A DNA stretch of 64,000 nt, taken from Solanum dulcamara (taxonomy: Eukaryota; Streptophyta; Magnoliopsida; Solanales; Solanaceae). A model generated the notes under the pieces. That model saw nothing but the letters and a program-made list of their open reading frames with translations. It had not been told where the DNA came from and searched no databases. Each line of letters begins with the position of its first letter. The stretch's first letter is position 1. Of the stretch, positions 56,389-64,000 are shown piece by piece. The translations under genes and the position numbers were made by a program. Location of the stretch: NCBI RefSeq assembly GCF_947179165.1, contig NC_077248.1:12303256-12367255 (forward strand), in the 5' to 3' direction.

Positions 56389-59300
56389 TCAGACATTCCC
56401 ATGGGATATGTGATTAGGCACCTCTCCCTGATTGTCCAAAGGCATATACTGTGCCATGATGGCACGGATCTCTGAATCCATGTATCTCTGCATATAAATA
56501 GGTTTTTTGGATTACATAAATCAGTGGAAAGGTAAAAATCAACATGAAATACAAGTCTATAACACAGATAAAACTGCATCAAAGGCAATCGCCACGTCGT
56601 ATCTCTGCATACTAGTTTCATGATTAAAATTCCAAGAGAGCAAAAAGAACACTTGATCGATAACTGATAAACATGCCAAAATATGGCTGTTGTAGAGCAT
56701 AGGATGAGACCAGAATGAACATGTCTCCGAAAGAAGTTATCCAGTCTACTTGTTTTGTAGTGGTATCAATTCCCTGAAATTCCTTCTTAGAAACTCAGGC
56801 GTCCATTTATTCTAAGAGGGCACAATAGGTGGAAGCTTGTACAAAGCAGGCATAGATTAATTATACTTGAGATTTCTTTTGAAGGAAGTACTCGCCCTTC
56901 TCATCAACTACTGAGCACCTTCCATCCAGAAGCGAATCTAGGATTTGATCCTTGTACCTCTAGGTAAATAACTTGGCTTTCAACTAAGTGCACCACTAAG
57001 CCTTTTTGTAGCATAGTGCCACAAGGTAATATTAGATAAATTAATAAAAACACACATAAAATACCTAGTTTTGAGGAAAGACCACAGATTTACGTTCACC
57101 ATAAAATACCTATTAAATTCGCCCCCTGCTTTCATTATTTGAGCAATATGAAATAGACTACTACTTAAGGGATTTTAGCAGCAATAGGAGACTCAAATGA
57201 TTAGCTTTTCACATTTCAATCTCTTAAGGAACACCTGCCCTCTTTGACAAGATGTTGATTTTGGCGTTCAGAGTCTTGTATGTCTCTTCCTGAAGGCCAT
57301 TCTCTTTGCACATTTGAAGAGTTCATTTATGAAATTATCACGGTAAACTAACTCACGTGTACTTGCCCAAAGGTCATAAGAGATGAAAGATGATGAAATA
57401 AGAACAGATTAACAAAAAACATACCCGGATCCTATACTTGTACACGGCATATGCTCCAACTCCTGCAACTGCCAAACCCAAGATGATAACCCAAACAAGA
57501 CCCCAGCTAAATGCTGCTTTTCCATCATTGCCTGCAGCTTTTGAAGATTATTTACAAATTAAAATATATCAGATTTTGAAATCACAGTAGCTCAAAGCTG
57601 CTTGTGAAATTCTGTGATAAAAGCATCTAAATGAACATCACAACCATCATATCAATATTTAACTAGCTTCATCCATCATTAAATGTATATTCGCAGCATG
57701 TATGAGAACTTGAAAACTTACCTATACACGTGTCATGTTCTTGCATGTACAACAAATTGCCACTGCAACTGCATTGATAACCACCCCAGGTGTTCTTGCA
57801 TTTGCAATCTGGACACTGACATGCCAGCTTATCTTTGCATTCATCAATATCTGAAAAAGGGGAAAAGTACAGGTAAAAAACTTTGGATCTCATCAAATTC
57901 TTATTCATATCGGTACTCCCTGTTAGACTGGATATAGAGTTTTAAGAAATTAACGAAAGCTTTTAACATGTAAACCAAATATATGACAATTACCAAAATT
58001 ATCCTTTTAATAAAACCGGTAAGTGTTCCACGTGTCTTTTCATTTTCTCTCCTTGTAAAAGAAAAAAACTTCTTATATCAAATGGTCCCAACAGGTCATG
58101 TCATTAAGGATAAAATGAGAAAAAAATTCCAATAGTATCAAAAAAAGGAAGTGTGTCATTCTTTTGGACAAACTAAAAAGGAAAGTGTGACTCATAAAAT
58201 GGTACACAGGGAATACTAATAAAGAGCAAGGTTATTCCTATTTATACATCTCAATGGGGATATATACAGAATAATGTTTTTCTAGGACAGAAAATATGAT
58301 GACGGTTCTACAGAGAAGAAGAGGGCAGAAAACTTTTTGTTGCAATCAAAGACAACGAAGATCTAAATCCTCAAGTAGATAAGAGTTATAGAAGATTATA
58401 ATAGCTGAAAACCGTGAGTTATCCCATCAATGCTAACAACATCAGCAAATTTCAAAAAGTGATATATAATGAGTAACAGATTCTCTGTACCTTCACAAAC
58501 GTTCACTCCATCTCCTTTGAACCCTGGTGGACATTTACAACCCTTTGTGTGGTCGTCCTGACAAGATAAGGATAAAATATTTAGTATCCCTGTTCACTGA
58601 ATGATATTGAGACACAAGGAAACTCATCTAAAGAATAACTCAAGTAAAACCACTAAAGTTAGAACCTGGGAGAGCCAGAAAAGGAGGGGGTAATTCACAG
58701 AGTAAAAACTAATTTTCTAGCATCAATTCTCAAATAAAATTAAGAAACAAGAACATTTCATGTTCCAATCTGCTGCTTCAATAAAACCAGAAGATAGGAA
58801 GGAGGTAAGCACCCCCATAAAAAAGGGGATGCCGGAGAGTAAAGTTCAAGAGGTAGGTAATTATGCTTGAATGGAGCCTTCTTACTATGCAGGCAGAAAA
58901 TGTCCTGCCATCCTTGGTTCCCTTCCAACAACCGCCATTGTTTAATCCACAGCGTAATGCTCCAGATGCTGTCACACAAAAAGTGCAAAAGATTAAGCCT
59001 CTGAAGAAAATGCTCGTGCATCACGTGACCAAGATTTTGAACATAGTCTTCAGTACCTTCACAGTGAGAATAACCATCACCAACAAATTTTACTCCCTGA
59101 ACCGTCGGGCATTCACATACTTTCCCACGGAAAGTATCCTGCAGCATAATAATGCACGTCATAGGAAAATTAGCTAGCACTAAATAAGACATAAAGATGC
59201 AAAATAATGCTATCATATCAGTAATCAACAGACAAATGACTGAATACCCGGCATGCAGTAATGTTAGCAGCTTTGTCCTGCCAGCACCCACCATTGGACT

Positions 59301-62300
59301 CTAAGCATTCATTTGTTTGTATATCTGAGAAGTGCAAAACGTGTGAGTACCACCTTATTGGAGATCATAGAGATTATGTACTAGCTATGCTGAAGGCTAT
59401 TTCGACCAAATATTATTGTTCTGATATAATAGCTAATAAGTTTTGTGTATCAACAAATCACAAGTTGGAATATGTCGGAAGCTAGAGCAAGATCTGTTAG
59501 AATCGGAATTACAGAAAAATAACTCGAGATCCTTTATATAAAAATAAATCAAGATCCTTTATATAAAAATAAATCAAGTACGGTTCCCCAATTTATAAAA
59601 ATGACTAACTGCATAAAAAGGGTCTGCAAGTATGGCAACTGGTACAATTATAATGTCTTCAAAGCTAAAGAAAGGATCAAAGGTTTCTGACCATCGGTTA
59701 AACAAATTGCAGGCTCTGTTGTCTCCTCAAAACCTGAACAAATGGCCTTCAGAACAGCTCCCTTGTCCAACTTGCCTACAAGGTAGATAACATTAAAAGT
59801 CAAGAATGTCTTTATTTAAACTAGGCACCTTCTCACTTGAATACTTTGAGTTGTACCTCTGTACTGCCTATTGTTTATCACAAGAGTTGGCAAGATAGTC
59901 ACATCTCCACGAGAGTTCTTGCCAATCTGAATGCAGCAATGCAAAAGTAACAATTAAGTTCAAGAAGTCCATTCAGAAATGATAAAGTCAAGGAGGTCAG
60001 GGAAAGAGCTTCCCCATTATTTGTTTTTTGACACACCTGCGCTTCTTGTTCAGCCTTCAGAACAGGGTTATCAGCATCCGCTTCAGGATCTCCAACACAT
60101 TTCTCTATCTGTTTTACATCAAAGCCTATTGTGTCCACTCCGGAAAAAAATAACAAGGTTAGCAGTTAGACAAAATCTTGAGTTCACAAAGAACAAGGCC
60201 AATTAATTAGTGGTGTACCATATAATTGAAAAACAATATATAGAAACCATACAAACCCTATTCCTTGAACTTTAAAAAGAAGGTGAAATGACATTTCAGA
60301 CATTTGAACTAAATGAAAGATCTAAATGCATCAGTTCAGTAAGAGCATAACAAACCAAGTGGAAAAATAATCATGTGCTATCAGGAAGTCTTGAGTATAT
60401 CTGAGCTTGTTTTCAGACTATTGTAAAGTGAACCATCAAAACAAGACATAAATATAATGCTGAAAAGGATTTTTGTGTAATGGAACACTTATAACTAAGT
60501 GGATGAGCCTTAGACAAACTAAGATAGAAGAGATTATAATCCACAAAAAATAACTATTTAGTTCAACAAAATTTGCATCAGATAGTGGACCAGGAAGTTG
60601 GACTATACCTAAGAGGCTAAGACCCAGTGCTCACCGCTCATGAACAAGGATGTGAAGACAAAAATACTACCAAAATACGGTAAGCAACAGCAATTACTAA
60701 CCATCACCACTATATTACGAGGAAAAGATAAATCGCAGTTAGTATATTGAACCATTAACATCAAATATATATATTTTCCTAACACCAAATGCATATTTAC
60801 ACTGGAAATAATGTGCATGAGCTGAAATTCATCAGAGGAAACACCAAAAACAAGAAACTTCAACCTACCAAGGGATTTGATTACTTGATCTGCACACTCT
60901 TTATTGTACTTCTTCTCGCTCATTGGACACCGGATTCCAAAGTCAGTAACGTAGTCCCACCACAACCAGGGCTTCCCACTTTCATTGGCAATCTTATAAA
61001 AGCAAGCTTGGCGCAAATTTTGCAAAACAACATCCTTCCCATCATAACCTTTGCTGAAGTCTTGCTCAGGATCTGGAGCACAGTATCTCCCATGGTTGAT
61101 GCACTGAGACTTGCATTGCTTGCTCAAAATAAATGCCTCAGGACAATACCAAGTTATGTAATGGGGAGTGAACTGTGTATATCCCTTCTGCTCAAGTATC
61201 TGGGCAGCCCCTTTGAAATTTTTGACAAACTCTCTCTGGCTTTCACACTTAGGACCACACTCATCATTACTGTTAGTCCAAAACTCGTACTCAACTCTTT
61301 CATCAGGATGTGGAAGAGCCTCTCTCCAATCAAGGTTTATGTTAACCATCTCCCCTTTAGATAGTTGCTTCTTGATGCTATCCCCAAGAGATTGACTAAT
61401 TAGAGCTGATGGAATAGTTATATTTTGCAGATAATCTGCCTTTGCATCCTCTTCCTCAGGAGTGTCCATGGTAATCAAAGGCTCATTGCGATCATCAGCA
61501 ACAAGAATAGCAGCAGCTCCAGCCTTTTGAGCATTCCAAGCCTTTAGTGTGAAATAGCAGTCTGACAGTGAAGCAGTATACACAGACCAGAGAAAGAAAA
61601 GGAGACACATGTTAGATACTTACACGGTTTAACAAGCTCCACTTAGATCATCCATCACTAATTATCCAGTCTTAAATACTTATTAATAGCATGTGGAATT
61701 GAACTGGAAACAGATACAACATAAAGACTAATTAGCAAAACCAACCACATATAAAACACAAGCATAGATGACATTTCCTCAGGTTCACTGGAAGAGCCAA
61801 AAGCAAATGCATGCTTGTTACAATTCTACAAAACAGCGTCAACTTCAAAAGGCATCAGAATAATCTGAGCTGTGCTCCTTACATCAATGATTTCCAATTC
61901 TAGAAATCACCGATGTTGGAATGATAAAAGCTCATTTCTCCTCCTTTTTTTCTGGTTCAACTTATAAGAACCATGCTACTATCTTCAATATATTCAAAGA
62001 TTGACAACAGAAAGTAGAAATTTAAATAGGCATACTAATAGGCAAGAAAAGTCCAATGTTTGCCAGGAGTCTTTCAAGTCTTTTATTCCACTTAGAGAAT
62101 TGAACATCCGTGTCGGATTAAGTGCATATTTAGGGAATCTAAACTACAGAATCCTAATTTCCTCAAAAGGCAATCTAGTATAGGAATGAAATGGCTATAT
62201 ATATATATATATAGCCCACTGAAGCACAGTTAAATGACCTTTACAAACCTGAAATCTGATTACATAATTTAATGACAAAAACAAAATAAAGATAATCTAT

Positions 62301-62698
62301 ATAATCCAGAGCAGCTAATAGATAAAGTGCATCCTCAGCATGAACTCAAACAAACATCATTAAACCAAACTCTAATAAGACAATTCAAAGGTAGAAACTT
62401 TACCTCCTCTATCGACAAGGACGAAAACGGGCATGCCACCAGCCTTAGTTTTAAAGGAAATATCAGAATCTGCAAAATCCTTGCAAGACTTTTGATTAGC
62501 TTTGGGGTACACAACGATACCAACCATTGTACCTCCATATTGTGGAACCCCAAAATTCCCAATTGCACACTCATACACATCTTTGATTGAGTATGGAGAA
62601 GTTACTCTCAAGCTATTCTTTTCCACCACAAATCTACCCAAACAAGACCCAATTACAAGAAAACAAACACACACCAAAAACCCTAGCTTTTCCTTCAT
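56389..62698 (-). CDS. VSR: Vacuolar sorting receptor (BP-80/VSR family), complete, twelve exons
   Basis: Exons (minus): 62404-62698, 60869-61561, 60037-60125, 59857-59926, 59692-59775, 59248-59324, 59057-59138, 58886-58968, 58491-58557, 57722-57850, 57425-57531 and 56389-56487. They give 1875 bp (624 aa, usual length). [20 protein letters not shown] is a signal peptide. The PA domain follows (about 50-165), then the VSR-specific luminal domain ([48 protein letters not shown]). Three EGF-like modules are present, the last calcium-binding ([14 protein letters not shown]). One membrane span (about 563-585) precedes a short cytosolic tail with YMPL at 606-609, the tyrosine sorting signal for adaptor binding. 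The receptor carries soluble cargo from Golgi/TGN to the prevacuole. The paralogue is not decided. Confidence 0.97.
56800..57010 (-). repeat. SINE-like repeat in VSR intron 11
   Basis: On the minus strand, aggcttagtggtgcacttag resembles an A box and acaaggatcaaatcctagat a degenerate B box, spaced as in tRNA-derived SINEs. Ends and TSD are not established. Confidence 0.4.
57916..58213. mobile_element. Stowaway-like MITE in VSR intron 9
   Basis: The 298-bp unit has imperfect inverted ends (ctccctgttaga and, inverted, ttccctgtgtac) and is flanked by TA at 57914-57915 and 58214-58215. It contains an inner segment with cattcttttggacaaactaa typical of such elements. Confidence 0.65.
61562..62403 (-). 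other. VSR intron 1
   Basis: An 842-bp intron between the PA-domain exons. It includes a short TA microsatellite (about ten repeats near 62193-62213). Nothing else recognised. Confidence 0.7.
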
Positions 62699-63070
62699 CT
62701 TCAGTTGTAGATACACAAATATGACAATTACCCAGATCAAGAAAAGTCAAAATTAAGGCTTTAGGAGCTATCAAACCTACAGATTTCACATAAAAATCAG
62801 ATCTTTACTCATACCCAGATCATGTATTGGTCATCTAAGGATAAAAGAATCACCTTTGTAGACCTAGGAGGAGTAGGAAAATGGAAAAGATGTAATCTTT
62901 GGGGGAAAAAAAAAAGATAAAAAGAATGGAAAGCTACAGACTCAACGTGTAAACTGTGCTGAAGTGATGAAATTGTTTTATATGAACATAGAATTTTGTG
63001 GGATTTTTGTATCAATAAAAATACTGGAAAGCTATTTTCTTTTTTCTTTCCTATTTTTTGGGGTTTTACC
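62699..63070 (-). promoter_or_regulatory. 5' leader and proximal promoter of VSR
   Basis: Upstream of the minus-strand ATG at 62698. There is an A-rich run at 62906-62917 (plus strand) and no unambiguous TATA box. The transcription start is not fixed. Confidence 0.45.
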
Positions 63071-63409
63071 TACCAGAAAGTTGATGAAAGACCTCTGAAT
63101 CTTCTACTAGATCTAATCTAACTACCTATAAATGCAAAAATATTTTTTTTAGTATAAACCTCAATTAATTTATCGAGGACATAATAGGTGTGTACGATAC
63201 GAATTAATATAGAAGGTTAGTAAATAGACTAGTTTGTCATGTTGTTGTTACTAGTAATCTAGGACTATTCTTGTAATTTCTTATTTTTTTATTATTGTAA
63301 TTATCTATTGTTTCTTATGATTTGTTTGTAATATTATTTTGTTATGGTTTTATTGTATTGCTAAAAGTTATTTTTGTTATTATCTATTTTTATTATATTT
63401 TTTAGGTTG
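63071..63409. other. Intergenic AT-rich stretch
   Basis: T-rich DNA. Nothing recognised. Confidence 0.45.
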
Positions 63410-63545
63410 TTTTTAATTTTAAATTAGAGATTTATTAGAAATAATCCTTCTATCTCATCTCTAAAATAGAAGTAAGATTTATGTATATTTTATCCTCCTT
63501 ATACCTCATTATATATGGTTAACTAAATATATTGTTATTGAAAGG
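63410..63545 (+). repeat. Decayed LINE 3'-end fragment
   Basis: The pattern gagatttattagaaataatc, ctatctcatctc, gtaagatttatgtatatttt and cctccttatacctc follows the order of the LINE 3' UTR at 3960-4050, and the fragment ends near atattgttattg. It is very diverged. Confidence 0.5.
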
Positions 63546-64000
63546 TCAAGTAAAATAAAGTTGATGGAGTAATATTCTCACGAGCTATGTAACGATTGGA
63601 CTTTTTTTTTTATAATTTATATAATTATGAACAAATATATACTTCAACTATCTCATTTGATGTTATATCATAATAATTTTTATCATGGGAAAGGTTTGAT
63701 AATTCAAAATTTGGAATTAATAATACTTCTAATCTAATTATGAATATGAATGTTCTTTCAAGAATATTAAAAGAGTTTAACGCATTCAACTTTACATCAA
63801 GAATTAGATACTTTCATTTTGTTATTATTATTAATGTGAAATGAGGAATAAATATGTACAACCCGATAAAAAATAATTAAATTAAATTAAATTTAAAAAT
63901 AGGATCCTCGTTATTAAATTAATACTGTTATTTTATCTTTTTTTCAGTTTTTCATCTAATGTTTGGAGTCCCACAAATTTTTTATCCGATGTTTGAAGTA
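63546..64000. other. Intergenic AT-rich DNA at the right edge
   Basis: No feature supported. Confidence 0.45.

Noticed and set aside
60789..61364. 191-codon plus-strand open frame
   Set aside because: Antisense of VSR exon 2, whose minus-strand reading has clear family motifs.

Overview
This is nuclear DNA from a flowering plant, almost certainly a member of the Solanaceae (tomato, potato, pepper or tobacco group). The reasons are the AT-rich background, large spliceosomal introns, four plant nuclear genes, and repeats I recognise as typical of that family: LINE 3' ends finishing in (TTG)n, tRNA-derived SINEs, Stowaway-type miniature elements and long gypsy-type LTRs. Nothing bacterial, plasmid, phage or CRISPR-like is present. 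I could not run searches, so family names rest on motifs read directly from the sequence.

Four host genes can be supported at exon level. (1) Minus strand, 2505-2617: the first coding exon of a VAL/HSI2-type B3-domain repressor whose remaining exons lie beyond the left edge. (2) Plus strand, 15098-23757: a complete seven-exon gene for plastid-type translation elongation factor P (232 aa). (3) Plus strand, 52298-54549 with a 5' leader exon near 46331-46403: a six-exon YqgF/RuvX-type RNase H-fold nuclease (165 aa). (4) Minus strand, 56389-62698: a complete twelve-exon vacuolar sorting receptor (624 aa) with signal peptide, PA domain, EGF-like repeats, one membrane span and a YMPL sorting motif. 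Genes 3 and 4 are convergent. In every complete gene the splice phases close exactly.

The rest is mostly mobile DNA, much of it nested and datable from target-site duplications (TSDs). At 9368-14721 is a nearly intact young Ty1/copia element (218-bp LTRs differing at 3 positions, TSD CTTAA) ending 376 bp upstream of the EF-P start codon. EF-P intron 3 holds a 2.2-kb solo LTR (TSD CATGT) and a MITE nested in another MITE; intron 6 holds a SINE with an 18-bp TSD. Between 24.4 and 43.4 kb lies a gypsy graveyard: degenerate long LTRs, an integrase remnant, an older copia element (27694-32507, TSD CTTAT) and a second solo LTR (36286-38738, TSD GAGTC) related to the one in EF-P but reversed. From 43.5 to 46.3 kb there are foldback and MITE-like elements. 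The 5.9-kb leader intron of the YqgF gene contains two head-to-head L1-type LINE fragments, one split by a small non-autonomous copia derivative carrying its own tandem repeats.

I found no undescribed multi-gene system. The most interesting observations concern transposable-element structure: four long LTRs that each carry a different palindrome-rich module in the same relative place, the cleanly reconstructable nested insertions, and insertions with possible effects on host genes (the copia LTR in front of EF-P and the repeat-filled leader intron of the YqgF gene).
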